A stretch of DNA of 64,000 nt from Conexibacter woesei Iso977N (GTDB lineage: Bacteria > Actinomycetota > Thermoleophilia > Solirubrobacterales > Solirubrobacteraceae). The stretch spans positions 310,001-374,000 of the forward strand of contig NZ_AUKG01000004.1 of assembly GCF_000424625.1 (NCBI RefSeq), given 5' to 3'. The notes under the pieces were generated by a model. That model saw nothing but the letters and a program-made list of their open reading frames with translations, was not told the origin of the DNA and did not search any database. Made by a program: the position numbers and the translations under genes. Below are positions 18,440-28,845 of this stretch, one piece after another; within the stretch, counting starts at the first letter, position 1; every line of letters begins with the position of its first letter.

Positions 18440-19729
18440 ATGACGAAGATCGCGTTCATCGGCGCCGGGAGCGTCTCGTTCACGCGGGAGCTGCTGACGG
18501 ATCTGTTCTCGTACGCCGAGCTGGCCGGGACGCTGGAGATCGCGCTGCACGACATCGACGAAGGTCGGCTCGAGACGGCGAGGCGCGTCGCGGAGCGGAT
18601 CGACGGCGACAAGGGCGCCGGCGCGCGGATCTCCACGCACCTCGACCGGCGCGCGGCGCTCGACGGCTGCGACTTCGCCATCAACATGGTCCAGGTCGGG
18701 ATGCACGAGGCGACGGTCAAGGACTTCGACGTCCCGGACGCGCACGGGCTGACGCAGACGATCGGCGACACGCTCGGCGTCGGCGGCATCTTCCGCGCGC
18801 TGCGGACGATCCCGGTCATGCTCGGAATCGGTGAGGACCTCGCCGCGGTCGCGCCGGGCGCGTGGTTCCTGAACTACACCAACCCGATGGCGATCCTGAT
18901 CCAGGCCTACGCCGAGGCCTCGCCGCACAAGCAAGTTGTCGGCCTGTGCCACTCGGTGCAGAACACCACGCGGCAGATCGCCGAGCTGGCGGGCGTCCCG
19001 TTCGAGGAGGTCAGCTTCACCGGCGCGGGCGTCAACCACCAGGCGTTCATCCTGCGCTTCGAGCGCGAGGGCGAGGACCTGTACCCGCTGCTCGACGCCG
19101 CGCTGGCCAAGGACCCTGAGTTGAGCCGACGTGTACGGGTCGAGATGTACAAGAAGCTCGGCTACTTCCCGACCGAGTCCTCCGAGCACTCCTCCGAGTA
19201 CCTCCCGTGGTTCCTGCACCACCCCGCCGAGGTCGAGCGCTTCCGGCTGGAGCCGCGCGAGTACGTCCGCCGCTCGCTCGAGAACCTCCAGGAGTACGAC
19301 GACGTCCGCGCCGCGCTGGACTCCGGCGCCCCGCTGCCTGACGAGCGCTGCTACGAGTACGCGCCCGAGATCATCCACTCGATGGTCACCGGCCAGCAGC
19401 GCACGATCTACGGCAACGTCCGCAACGACGGGCTGATCGCCCAGCTCCCGCCCCAGTCGGCCGTCGAGGTCCCGATCCTCGTCGACAAGACCGGCCTGCG
19501 CCCCACGATCGTCCGCGACTACCCGCCGCAGCTCGCCGCGCTGAACCGCACGTTCCTGAACGTCGCCGACCTCACGGTCCGCGCGGCGCTCGACGGCAAC
19601 CCGGACCACGTCCGCCACGCCGCGATGCTCGACCCCAACACCGCGGCGTCGCTCACGCTCGACGAGATCGACGCGGTCGTCACCGAGCTGCTCGCCGCCC
19701 ACGCCGGCGCGCTGCCCGCGGGCCTCTAG
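18440..19729 (+). CDS. Glycoside hydrolase family 4 enzyme (alpha-galactosidase-like)
   Basis: 429 residues. GH4 enzymes use NAD and a divalent metal, oxidising C3 of the sugar to cleave the glycosidic bond. Seen: the NAD-binding start KIAFIGAGSVSFTRELL, NYTNPMAI (145-152), the metal-binding Cys170-His171 in GLCHSVQNTTRQ, and His200 in TGAGVNHQAFIL. The CHSVQ form and non-phosphorylated type resemble MelA-like alpha-galactosidases. No signal peptide, so it acts in the cytoplasm on imported oligosaccharides. It heads a plus-strand operon with two kinases and a DeoR regulator. TAGGAT ends six bases before the ATG. Given the neighbours, the substrate may be an alpha-galactosaminide rather than a plain galactoside. 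Confidence 0.9.
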   Translation: MTKIAFIGAGSVSFTRELLTDLFSYAELAGTLEIALHDIDEGRLETARRVAERIDGDKGAGARISTHLDRRAALDGCDFAINMVQVGMHEATVKDFDVPDAHGLTQTIGDTLGVGGIFRALRTIPVMLGIGEDLAAVAPGAWFLNYTNPMAILIQAYAEASPHKQVVGLCHSVQNTTRQIAELAGVPFEEVSFTGAGVNHQAFILRFEREGEDLYPLLDAALAKDPELSRRVRVEMYKKLGYFPTESSEHSSEYLPWFLHHPAEVERFRLEPREYVRRSLENLQEYDDVRAALDSGAPLPDERCYEYAPEIIHSMVTGQQRTIYGNVRNDGLIAQLPPQSAVEVPILVDKTGLRPTIVRDYPPQLAALNRTFLNVADLTVRAALDGNPDHVRHAAMLDPNTAASLTLDEIDAVVTELLAAHAGALPAGL

Positions 19730-19742
19730 CGTCAAGACCACC

Positions 19743-20651
19743 ATGTTGGACGTCCTCGTCGTCGGCGACCTCAACCCGGACCTCCTGCTCTCCGGCGACG
19801 TCGTCCCGCGCTTCGGCCAGGCCGAGCAGGACGTCACGGCGACCGTCGCGCTCGGCGGCTCCGGCGGGATCTGCGCGGCGGCGCTGGGGCGACTCGGCCT
19901 GCGCACCGCGCTGGCCGCGGCGGTCGGCGACGACGACCTCGGCGCGCTCGTCACGCAGCGGCTGGCCGACCGAGGCGTACACCTCGACCAGCTCCAGCGC
20001 GCGGCGCAGCCGACCGGCCTCAGCGTCCACCTGCTCCGCGACGACGACCGCGCGATCCTCACGCACTCCGGCGCGATCGACGACCTCGACGTCGCCTCGG
20101 CGTGCCGTGCGATCCGCGCCGCCAAGCCACGCCACGTCCACGTCACGTCGGTCTTCCTGATCCGCGCGCTGCGCGAGCGCGGCGCCGACCTCCTCGACGC
20201 CGCGCGCGACGTCGCGGCCGTCGTCTCCGTGGACACCAACTACGACCCCGCCGAGCGCTTCGACGCGCCCGCCTGGCTGCTCGACGCCGACGTCCTGCTC
20301 CCCAACGCCGCCGAGGCCCGCGGCCTGGCGAGGAGCGTGGACGTCGAGCAGGCCGCGCGCGAGCTCTCCGCCCGCGGCGCGACGGTCGTCGTCAAGCTCG
20401 GCGCGCAGGGCGCCCTCGCGGTGACCAGCGGCGAGACGCTGCGGGTCGCAGCGCCCGCACCCACCGTCCCGATCGTCGACACCGTCGGCGCCGGCGACGC
20501 CTTCGACGCCGGCTTCATCCGCGCCCGCCTCGACGGCCACGACCTCCCAACCCAGCTCGCCCACGCCACCGCCGCCGGCACCCTGAGCACCCGAGCGGGC
20601 GGGGATGCCGGACAGCCGACCCTCGAAGACGTCCTCGGCGTGGCACGCTAG
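19743..20651 (+). CDS. PfkB-family carbohydrate kinase
   Basis: 302 residues, ribokinase-type sugar kinase. N-terminal signature VVGDLNPDLLLSGDVVPRFG and a Gly-rich GGSGGICAAALGRLG (about 39-52); the C-terminal signature DTVGAGDAFDAGF holds the catalytic base Asp252 and the anion hole. It starts 13 bases after the GH4 gene and ends seven bases before the next kinase, so the three are cotranscribed. The sugar is not readable from sequence; in this setting galactosamine or a hexosamine released by the glycosidases is a reasonable guess, which would give the 6-phosphate substrate of the SIS-family isomerase. Confidence 0.88.
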   Translation: MLDVLVVGDLNPDLLLSGDVVPRFGQAEQDVTATVALGGSGGICAAALGRLGLRTALAAAVGDDDLGALVTQRLADRGVHLDQLQRAAQPTGLSVHLLRDDDRAILTHSGAIDDLDVASACRAIRAAKPRHVHVTSVFLIRALRERGADLLDAARDVAAVVSVDTNYDPAERFDAPAWLLDADVLLPNAAEARGLARSVDVEQAARELSARGATVVVKLGAQGALAVTSGETLRVAAPAPTVPIVDTVGAGDAFDAGFIRARLDGHDLPTQLAHATAAGTLSTRAGGDAGQPTLEDVLGVAR

Positions 20652-20658
20652 GAGCACC

Positions 20659-21606
20659 ATGATCGTCTGTGCCGCCCCGAACCCCTCCATCGACAAGCTG
20701 TTCATCGTCTCCGACGTCAGCGTCGGCGAGATCCACCGCCCGGACCGCCTCATCACCCGCGCCGGCGGCAAGGGCCTCAACGTCGCCCGCGCGGCCCACA
20801 CGCTCGGCGCCGACGTCGTCGCCGTCGCGCTGCTCGCCGGCCACGCCGGCCGCTGGATCGCCGACGAGCTGATCGAGCAGGGCGTCAGGGTCGAGACCGT
20901 CTGGGGCGAGGGCGAGACCCGCTCCTCGCTCTCCGTCGCCCACGCCGGCGGGCAGATGACCGAGTTCTACGAGCGCGGCGTCAACCCCGGCCCGGTGGCC
21001 TGGGAGACGTTCGTCGCCGCGGTCCGCGCGACCGTCCGCGGCGGCGCGCGCTGGCTGTCGATCTCCGGCTCGATGCCGCCCCACATCGCGGCCGAGGACG
21101 CCGCGCTGCTCGTCCACGCCGGCCACGAGGCCGACGCGCTCGTCGCCGTCGACCAGCACGACGCCACCCTCGCCGCCGCGCTCGCCGCGGGCCCGGACCT
21201 CGTCAAGGTCAACCAGCACGAGGCGCGCGACCTCACCGGCCACGACGACCCCGCGACCGCCGCCGCGGCGCTGCGCGACCGCGCGATCGCGGGCGGCGCC
21301 GACGCCGCCCACGCGCTCGCGGTCGTCACGCTCGGCGCCGAGGGCGCGCTGATGCTCACGCCCGACGGCCGCACGATCCACGGCGACCTCGACGTCGTCG
21401 CGCCCTACCCGACCGGCTCCGGCGACTCGTTCCTCGCCGGCCTGCTCTCCGCCAACGACGCGGGCTCCGACTGGCCCGACGCGCTGGCCGTCGCGCTCGG
21501 CGCCGCCACCGCCAACGCCGAGGCCGAGGGCGCCGGGACCTTCGACGCCGCCCGCGCCCGCGCGCTGGCCGAGCGCGCACGAGGACGCGTGACCGTCAAC
21601 GCATGA
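20659..21606 (+). CDS. 1-phosphofructokinase/tagatose-6-phosphate kinase family enzyme
   Basis: 315 residues from the ATG at 20659, with GGAG eight bases upstream; the frame extends further up, but this start begins with the family N-terminus MIVCAAPNPSIDKLFIV. The substrate loop RAGGKGLNVARA (35-46) and the catalytic PYPTGSGDSFLAGLL near the end place it with FruK/LacC kinases that phosphorylate fructose 1-phosphate or tagatose 6-phosphate. In a galactosamine route it would convert tagatose 6-phosphate to the 1,6-bisphosphate. Third gene of the plus-strand operon; its stop overlaps the regulator start by ATGA. Confidence 0.87.
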   Translation: MIVCAAPNPSIDKLFIVSDVSVGEIHRPDRLITRAGGKGLNVARAAHTLGADVVAVALLAGHAGRWIADELIEQGVRVETVWGEGETRSSLSVAHAGGQMTEFYERGVNPGPVAWETFVAAVRATVRGGARWLSISGSMPPHIAAEDAALLVHAGHEADALVAVDQHDATLAAALAAGPDLVKVNQHEARDLTGHDDPATAAAALRDRAIAGGADAAHALAVVTLGAEGALMLTPDGRTIHGDLDVVAPYPTGSGDSFLAGLLSANDAGSDWPDALAVALGAATANAEAEGAGTFDAARARALAERARGRVTVNA

Positions 21607-22354
21607 GCGCGACCGAGGAACCGCGTACGCTGCGCCCGATGAACCGCGCCGAGCGACTGGGAGCCATCCTGCAGGCGCTCTCGGAACGCGGGAACGTGGA
21701 CGTCGAGGACCTCACGCGCGACCTCGACGTCTCCCCCGCCACCGTGCGCCGGGACCTGCAGGCGCTGCACGAGCAGCGCCTGCTGGAGCGCACCCACGGC
21801 GGCGCGGTCGCGATCGGCGGGTTGTACGAGCTGCCGATGCGCTACCGCTCCTCACGCCAGCGCGAGGAGAAGCTGCGGATCGCGCAGGCCGCGATGGCCC
21901 ACGTCCGGGACGGCATGTCGATCGCGCTGACCGGCGGGACCACCACGACCGAGATCGGCCGCGCGCTCGTCGCCTATGAGGAGCTGACGGTCGTGACCAA
22001 CGCCATCAACATCGCCGCCGAGCTGGCCGTGCGCTCCAACATCCGCCTCGTCGTCACCGGCGGCGTGGCGCGCAGCGCGTCGTTCGAGCTGGTCGGCCCG
22101 CTGGCCGAGTCGGTCCTGCAACAGCTTCATGTCGACCTCGCGTTCGTCGGCGTCGACGGCATCGGCGCCAGGACCGGCCTGTCGACGCACCGCGAGGTCG
22201 AGGCGCACACGAACCGCATCATGGCCGAGCGCGCGCAGCGCGTGATCGCCGTCGCCGACGGCACGAAGGTCGGCGCGACCGCCCTGGCGCGCATCTGCGG
22301 CGCCGACGCGATCCACGGCCTGATCACGACCGCCGACGCGGACGCCGACGAGCG

Positions 22355-23611
<1,257 letters not shown>

Positions 23612-23626
23612 CTCGAGACTCCCTAC

Positions 23627-24460
23627 CTAGCCCTTCACCGCCGACGAGGCGAGCGAGCGGACGAACGTCTTCTGCGCGGCCAGGAAGGCCAGTAGCACCG
23701 GCAGCGTGGCGAGCACGTTGGCCGCCATGATCGCGGACTCGTTGGTCTGCGTCCGGCTCTTGAAGCTCGCGATCCCCAGCGGCAGCGTGTCGCGCGTCTC
23801 CGAGGACAGCGCGATCGCCGGCCACGACACGTCGTTCCAGGTCACCAGGAACGTGATCACCGCGACCGTCGACAGCGCCGGGCGCGCCAGCGGCAGCACG
23901 ATCGTCCACAGGATCTTCCAGCGCGAGCAGCCGTCGATCCACGCCGCCTCCTCGACCTCGCGGGGCAAGGACAGGAAGAACTGGCGCAGCAGGAACACGC
24001 CGAACGGCAGCACCAGCGACGGGACGATCACCGCGCCGAGCGTGTCGATCAGGTGCAGCCTCTCCATGATGATGAACGTCGGGATCAGCGTCAGCTGGTA
24101 GGGGATCAGCAAGGTCCCCAACATGATCGCCAGCAGCAGGCGCGAGCCGCGGAAGGCCAGCCGCGCGAACGCATAGCCGGCCATCGAGCAGAACACCAGG
24201 TTGGCCGCGACGCAGACGAGGCTGACGATCGCCGAGTTCAGGAACCACGTCGGCAGCTCGGCGTTGGCGAACAGGTAGCTGTAGCCGTCGGTGTGCAGCG
24301 AGCCCGGGATGATCGTCGGCGGGAACCGGTTGAGCTGCTGGTTGTTCATGAACGACGCGAGCAGCATCCACACCAGCGGCGCGGCCAGCAGCGCGGTCGC
24401 GGGCGCGAGCACGAGGTGCCACGGGTCGAACGGCAGGCGGCGGCGCAGCGCGGCGATCAC
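23627..24460 (-). CDS. Sugar ABC transporter permease (MalG type)
   Basis: 277 residues, about six membrane segments. The EAA loop that docks the ATPase is PREVEEAAWIDGCSRWKILW, and the C-terminus ends KTFVRSLASSAVKG, as is common in this group. It starts with a GTG at 24458-24460 that overlaps the stop of the preceding permease by GTGA; a longer open frame runs on upstream but is the shadow of that gene. Partner of the MalF-type permease and the binding protein in the same operon. Confidence 0.92.
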   Translation of the reverse strand: MIAALRRRLPFDPWHLVLAPATALLAAPLVWMLLASFMNNQQLNRFPPTIIPGSLHTDGYSYLFANAELPTWFLNSAIVSLVCVAANLVFCSMAGYAFARLAFRGSRLLLAIMLGTLLIPYQLTLIPTFIIMERLHLIDTLGAVIVPSLVLPFGVFLLRQFFLSLPREVEEAAWIDGCSRWKILWTIVLPLARPALSTVAVITFLVTWNDVSWPAIALSSETRDTLPLGIASFKSRTQTNESAIMAANVLATLPVLLAFLAAQKTFVRSLASSAVKG

Positions 24461-25443
24461 GCGGTCGCCCTCGCGATCCGGCGGGTCCGCACGTGCGCGG
24501 CGCCCCAGGCGAGCAGCGTGACGAGCATCAGCCCGCCGGCGACCACGAACGCCGCGGCCGCGCCGGTCCCGTAGGCGACGTCGCGGATCGAGCGGTAGAT
24601 GTAGTACACGACCACGACCGTCGACTGGCCGGGGCCACCGGAGGTCGAGCCGTAGACGATGTCGAAGAGCTGGATCGCCTCGACGGTCTGCCACAGCAGC
24701 AGGAACACGAGGACGGGCGCCAGCGCCGGGAGCGTCACGTGGCGGAAGATCCCCCAGCGCCGCGCGCCGTCGATCGCGGCGGCCTCGCTCAGCTCCTTCG
24801 GGACGTCCTGGAGCGCGGCGAGGAAGACGACCGCGCAGAACGAGATGCACGAGGTCCCGGCCCAGAGGCTGGCGAGGACCAGCAGCAGCAAGGCCTGCGT
24901 GCCGTCGGCGAAGAACGGCTGCGGCGCGAGGCCGAGCTTGTCGAGCAGCGCGTTGGCGACGCCGAACTGGTCGTCGAAGATGAAGGAGAACAGGACGCCC
25001 TGGATCGTGGCGCTGACGACGACCGGGACGAACGCGAGCGTCCGGTAGACCCCGATGAACTTGATCCGGCGGTTGAGCGCGAGTGCCAGCAGCAGCCCGC
25101 CGCCGATGCTGAGCGGGACGAACAGCGCCGTGTAGAGCAGCGTGTGGTCGACCGCGCCGGTGAAGGCGGGGTCGTCGAAGAGGTCCTTGTAGTTCTGGAG
25201 CCCGACGTACTTGGTGGTCTCGGCGATCGGGTCCTTGTCCTGCGCGCTCAGCAACGCCGACCACACCAGCGGCACGATCGCCAACCCGATGATGATGATC
25301 ACCGCGGGCATGACGTAGAGCCACGCGGTCGGCGTCGCGCCGAACACCCGCTGGGCGAGCGATCGACGCGGCGCCGGCCGCTGCGCCCCGGCGCCGGAGC
25401 GCTCGGGGGCGCGACGCGGCGCCTGGGCGAAGACCGTGCCCAC
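24457..25443 (-). CDS. Sugar ABC transporter permease (MalF type)
   Basis: About 328 residues if it starts at the GTG at 25441-25443, two bases after the binding-protein stop; a start some codons downstream is possible. A basic, Pro/Arg-rich N-terminal tail of about 40 residues precedes the first span, AWLYVMPAVIIIIGLAIVPL. The EAA loop is PKELSEAAAIDGARRWGIFR. Six or so membrane spans. Second gene of the transporter set; with the MalG-type partner it forms the channel. Confidence 0.9.
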   Translation of the reverse strand: MGTVFAQAPRRAPERSGAGAQRPAPRRSLAQRVFGATPTAWLYVMPAVIIIIGLAIVPLVWSALLSAQDKDPIAETTKYVGLQNYKDLFDDPAFTGAVDHTLLYTALFVPLSIGGGLLLALALNRRIKFIGVYRTLAFVPVVVSATIQGVLFSFIFDDQFGVANALLDKLGLAPQPFFADGTQALLLLVLASLWAGTSCISFCAVVFLAALQDVPKELSEAAAIDGARRWGIFRHVTLPALAPVLVFLLLWQTVEAIQLFDIVYGSTSGGPGQSTVVVVYYIYRSIRDVAYGTGAAAAFVVAGGLMLVTLLAWGAAHVRTRRIARATA

Positions 25444-25445
25444 GA

Positions 25446-26744
25446 TCAGGAGCCCGAGAGCGCCCTGTTGCCGCCGGCCACCGCGTCGTTCAGCGCGTCC
25501 TGCGGCTGCTTCTGGCCCAGCAGCACGCCGGTGATCGCCTGGCCGAAGGCCTCGCTGAGCTTCGGATAGGCCTCGACCGTCGGGCGCACGCGGGCGGTGT
25601 CGAGCTGGTCGACGAAGTCCTGCACGCCGACGACCTTGGCGGCGTGGTCCTTCCAGACCTGCTGCTCGGCGGAGCTGTGGCGCAGCGGCAGCGAGCCGGC
25701 GTCGATGTCCCAGACCGCGTCCTGCTCGGGCTGGGTCAGCCACTGCGCGAACGTCTCGACGGCGGCGCTCTTGGCCTTGCCGTTGTTGAACAACATCCAC
25801 GTGTCGGGGCCGGAGATCGTCACCTGCTGGCCGCCGTAGGTCGGCATCGGGACGACACCGTAGTCGACCTTGGCGCTGTTGATGTCGGGCAGCTCCCACG
25901 GGCCGGTCGGGACCATGGCCATGCGGTTGTTGTTGAACACGCGGTACATCTGCTCGGAGCCGGTCGTCTTGTCGAGGTAGACCGACCTGTCCTGCTGGAG
26001 CTGCTGGGCGGTCGTCAGCGCCTTGAGGCCGGACGCGCCCTGGTAGCCGACGGACCTGCCGTCGCTGGAGAGCACGTCGCCGCCGGCGCTCCAGACCATC
26101 GGCCAGATGCGCCAGACGGTGTCCTCGTCGCCGGTTGCGGGCCAGCCGGTCCCGAAGGTCCCCTTCGAGGAGTTGGTCAGCTTCTTGGCGGTGGCGACGA
26201 AGTCGTCCCACGTCCACGGCGCCCTGGGCAGCGGGACGCCCGCGTCCTTGAAGAGCCTCTTGTTGTAGACGACGGCGAGCGCGTCGATGTCGGACGGGAC
26301 CGCGCGGACCTTGCCGTCGATCGTCACCGTCTCGCGGGCGGCCTGGTAGAAGTCGCTCCAGTTCCAGCCGGGCTGCTTGACGACGTCGGTGAGGTCGAGC
26401 ACCCTCGGGCTGCGCGCGAGGTTCGCGGCGTTGGACCCGAAGATGTAGGCCATGTCGGGGTACTTGCCGCCGGCCAGCGCGGTCGTGACCTTCTGGAGCA
26501 GCGCGTCGGACGGCGCGCCGACCTCGGAGTTGACATGGATCCTCGGGTGGGTCGCGTTGAACCTGCCGACGAGCTGGTTGAACACCTTGGCGGCGGACTG
26601 GTTCTGCCCGTGCCAGACGGTGATGCTGACGGTCTTGTTGGTGTCGTTGGCGGCGTTGTCGCTGCTGCTGCCGCCGCAGGCGGCGAGGCCGGTGGTCAGG
26701 CCCGCGGCGGCCACGATCGCGGCCACCGCCTTCATGCTCTTCAT
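25446..26744 (-). CDS. Extracellular solute-binding lipoprotein (family 1, sugar ABC importer)
   Basis: 432 residues. The N-terminus MKSMKAVAAIVAAAGLTTGL leads to a lipobox (LAAC, Cys at 23), so it is a surface lipoprotein. The mature part shows TVSITVWHGQNQSAAKVFNQ, PDMAYIFGSNAANLARS, AVPSDIDALAVVYNKRLF, and PRAPWTWDDFVATAKKL, all typical of family-1 carbohydrate-binding proteins. GGAGGAGAG lies about nine bases before the ATG. It starts 26 bases after the SIS-domain gene. The ligand is presumed to be an oligosaccharide handled by the GH4/GH114 enzymes nearby. Confidence 0.93.
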   Translation of the reverse strand: MKSMKAVAAIVAAAGLTTGLAACGGSSSDNAANDTNKTVSITVWHGQNQSAAKVFNQLVGRFNATHPRIHVNSEVGAPSDALLQKVTTALAGGKYPDMAYIFGSNAANLARSPRVLDLTDVVKQPGWNWSDFYQAARETVTIDGKVRAVPSDIDALAVVYNKRLFKDAGVPLPRAPWTWDDFVATAKKLTNSSKGTFGTGWPATGDEDTVWRIWPMVWSAGGDVLSSDGRSVGYQGASGLKALTTAQQLQQDRSVYLDKTTGSEQMYRVFNNNRMAMVPTGPWELPDINSAKVDYGVVPMPTYGGQQVTISGPDTWMLFNNGKAKSAAVETFAQWLTQPEQDAVWDIDAGSLPLRHSSAEQQVWKDHAAKVVGVQDFVDQLDTARVRPTVEAYPKLSEAFGQAITGVLLGQKQPQDALNDAVAGGNRALSGS

Positions 26745-26770
26745 GGCGCTGTCTCTCCTCCAGATGGGCG

Positions 26771-27685
26771 CTAGTGCAGGGGCTCGAGGTCGTGGTCGGG
26801 CAGGATGACCGACCGCGTCAGGTTGCGCGGGCGGTCGGGGTCGAGTTGGTGGTGTTGGGCCAGCGCGACCGCCGTGCGCTGGATCTGGACGAGCGTGGCG
26901 AGCGGGTCGCGATCGTGGGCGATCACGGTCGCGCCGGTGCGCGCGAGCTCTTCCTGTAGGGGTTGGTCGAGCGGGTCGAGCGACCAGACGACGCGGCCGG
27001 GCGCGGCGATCGCGATCGGGCCGTGGCGGTACTCGAACAGCGGGTAGCTCTCGGTCCACGCCTGGGCGGCCTCGCGCATCTTCAGGGCGGCCTCGGCGGC
27101 GAGGCCGACGGTCCAGCCGCGGCCGAGGAAGGTCCACTGGTCGTAGGCGGCGAGGTCGGCGATCGGGAGCGGGTCGGCGAGGGCCTGGGCGCCGTCGTGG
27201 GCTGCGGTGGCCGCCGCTCCGGGTGCGACGTGCTCTCGCAGGAGCGTCAGCGCCGAGGTCGCGAAGCGGGTCTGGACGACCGACTCCTCGTCGGCGAAGT
27301 CGAGGACGATCGTGGCGTCGGCGGCGTGCGCGACGGGCGTGTCGTCGACCGCGACGAGCGCGGTCGAGCGGTCGGCGAGGTCGTGACCGGTGAGCGCGTG
27401 GGCGACCTCGGAGGTCGTGCCGGAGCGCGAGATCGCGACGACCGCGTCGTAGCGGCGGCCGGAGCCGTGGGGCAGCTCGGAGGCGGCGAAGGCGTCGGTC
27501 GGGCCGAGCCCGGCGCGTTCGCGCAGCGTCGCGTAGGCCTGGGCGACGAACCAGGAGGTGCCGCAGCCGATCGCGAGCACCCGCTCGCCGGGGCGCGGGA
27601 GGTCGCTCGTGTGGTCCGCCGCCAGGGCCGCGGCACGCGGCCACAGCGCGGGCTGCGTGGCGATCTCGTCTCCCGTGATGCTCAT
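26771..27685 (-). CDS. SIS-domain sugar-phosphate isomerase/deaminase (AgaS/GlmS-like)
   Basis: 304 residues from the ATG at 27683-27685. Two SIS domains: the first with AIGCGTSWFVAQAYATLRER (residues 39-58) and the Ser-rich phosphate loop AISRSGTTSE (84-93), the second with AAEAALKMREAAQAWTESYP and FEYRHGPIA. This layout is that of the isomerase half of glucosamine synthase and of AgaS, which turns galactosamine 6-phosphate into tagatose 6-phosphate plus ammonia. There is no glutaminase domain, so it should release rather than add ammonia. First gene of the transporter operon; TATTCA ends seven bases before the ATG. Deglycases of the FrlB type are the main alternative. Confidence 0.85.
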   Translation of the reverse strand: MSITGDEIATQPALWPRAAALAADHTSDLPRPGERVLAIGCGTSWFVAQAYATLRERAGLGPTDAFAASELPHGSGRRYDAVVAISRSGTTSEVAHALTGHDLADRSTALVAVDDTPVAHAADATIVLDFADEESVVQTRFATSALTLLREHVAPGAAATAAHDGAQALADPLPIADLAAYDQWTFLGRGWTVGLAAEAALKMREAAQAWTESYPLFEYRHGPIAIAAPGRVVWSLDPLDQPLQEELARTGATVIAHDRDPLATLVQIQRTAVALAQHHQLDPDRPRNLTRSVILPDHDLEPLH

Positions 27686-27755
27686 TTGTGCATGAATACA
27701 TGGTGAAACGATCAAAAGCAAGCACGATCGTGTTGGGGTCAGAATGGAGGGACCG
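27686..27755. promoter_or_regulatory. Divergent control region of the SIS/transporter operon and the GH114 gene
   Basis: A 70-base AT-richer space. It contains a perfect palindrome CACGATCGTG (27723-27732) and, on the plus strand, ACGATCAA at 27708-27715; the same 8-mer occurs upstream of the GH4 gene at 18407-18414. On the minus strand TATTCA serves as a possible -10 box for the SIS gene. On the plus strand GGAGGG precedes the GH114 start. A DeoR-type operator here is plausible but unproven. Confidence 0.5.
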
Positions 27756-28481
27756 ATGCTGCTGCCGCCTGCCAACGCCGTGTTCGACTACCAGCTCGGG
27801 GGCGCCTACGCGCCTGCCGCCGAGGTCCGGATCGTGGACCGCGACCGCGCGGCGCCGCCGGTTCCCGGCCTGTACAGCGTCTGCTACGTCAACGCGTTCC
27901 AGACGCAGCCGGCGGAGCTCGCGCACTGGCGGCGCGCGCATCCGGACCTGCTGTTGAAGAAGCACGGGCGGCCGGTCGTCGACGAGGCCTGGGGCGAGCG
28001 GCTGCTCGACACGTCGTCGGCGCGCAGGCGCCGCGCGCTGGCGAAGGTCGTGGGCTCATGGATCGACCGGTGCGCGCAGTCCGGGTTCCAGGCGGTCGAG
28101 CCCGACAACCTGGACTCCTACAGCCGTTCGAAGGGCGTCCTGACGTTGAGCGACAACAAGGCGTTCGCCTCCATGTTGATCCGCCGCGCCCACGACGATG
28201 GCCTGGCGATCGCGCAGAAGAACACGGCCGAGCTGGCTCCGGCCGGTCGCGCGCTGGGGTTCGACTTCGCGATCGCCGAGGAGTGCCAGGCCTACGGCGA
28301 GTGCGACACGTACATGAGGACCTACGGCGACGAGGTCTTCGAGGTCGAGTACCCCGACAACGGCGGCATCGCCGGGTTCCGGGCCGCGTGCCGGGCGCGC
28401 GGCGGCTCGATCTCGGTGCTCTACCGCGACCGCGACGTCCTCACGCCCGGGAGCAAGGGCTACATCAACGAGAGTTGTTGA
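27756..28481 (+). CDS. GH114-type endo-alpha-1,4-polygalactosaminidase
   Basis: 241 residues, matching the catalytic domain of glycoside hydrolase family 114. Hallmarks: FDYQLGGAY (10-18), GLYSVCYVNAFQTQP (38-52), LDTSSARRR, the acidic AVEPDNLDSYSR (113-124) and AIAEECQAYGECDTY (172-186), and a closing TPGSKGYI. Characterised members cut alpha-1,4-linked galactosamine polymers. The start is taken at ATG 27756, with GGAGGG as ribosome site; an ATG four codons upstream overlaps that site. No signal peptide or lipobox is present with either start, although family members are often exported, so it may act inside the cell on imported oligomers. Read divergently from the SIS/ABC operon. Confidence 0.85.
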   Translation: MLLPPANAVFDYQLGGAYAPAAEVRIVDRDRAAPPVPGLYSVCYVNAFQTQPAELAHWRRAHPDLLLKKHGRPVVDEAWGERLLDTSSARRRRALAKVVGSWIDRCAQSGFQAVEPDNLDSYSRSKGVLTLSDNKAFASMLIRRAHDDGLAIAQKNTAELAPAGRALGFDFAIAEECQAYGECDTYMRTYGDEVFEVEYPDNGGIAGFRAACRARGGSISVLYRDRDVLTPGSKGYINESC

Positions 28482-28484
28482 TGG

Positions 28485-28817
28485 TCATTCGCCCGCGGTG
28501 AAGGCGATCGCGCTGAGCGCGAGCTCCATCCACTCGTCGGGCTCGGCGGTGGCGTCGAGCCAGTCCTTCATCCCCATGCCCTTGCCGGACGGGTCGAAGC
28601 GCTCGCCGCCGCCGGAGGCGATCCGGGCGTCGACCTCCTCGGCGCCGATCCGGGCGACGATCCGCCCGCGCCAGATCGCGACGAAGATCCTGCCCTCGAC
28701 CTTGGCGGCCGGGGTGCCGAACCACTTGCAGCGCTCGACGTCGCCGGCGACCGCGACCTCGTCGAGCACGTCGGCGAACGCGGCGAGGATCTCCGGGGCC
28801 TCGGGGTCGCGGGGCAT
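28485..28817 (-). CDS. TfoX N-terminal domain-like protein
   Basis: 110 residues with the pattern of the TfoX_N fold: CKWFGTPAAKVEGRIFVAIWRG and, near the end, GMGMKDWLDATAEPDEWMEL. In gammaproteobacteria TfoX/Sxy acts in competence control, but the stand-alone domain is common in actinobacteria and has no settled role. TAGGAT ends six bases before the ATG. It is convergent with the GH114 gene (three bases between stops) and divergent from the next gene, so it is probably monocistronic. Confidence 0.72.
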   Translation of the reverse strand: MPRDPEAPEILAAFADVLDEVAVAGDVERCKWFGTPAAKVEGRIFVAIWRGRIVARIGAEEVDARIASGGGERFDPSGKGMGMKDWLDATAEPDEWMELALSAIAFTAGE

Positions 28818-28845
28818 GCGCCGATCCTATGGGTACGCCGATGGC

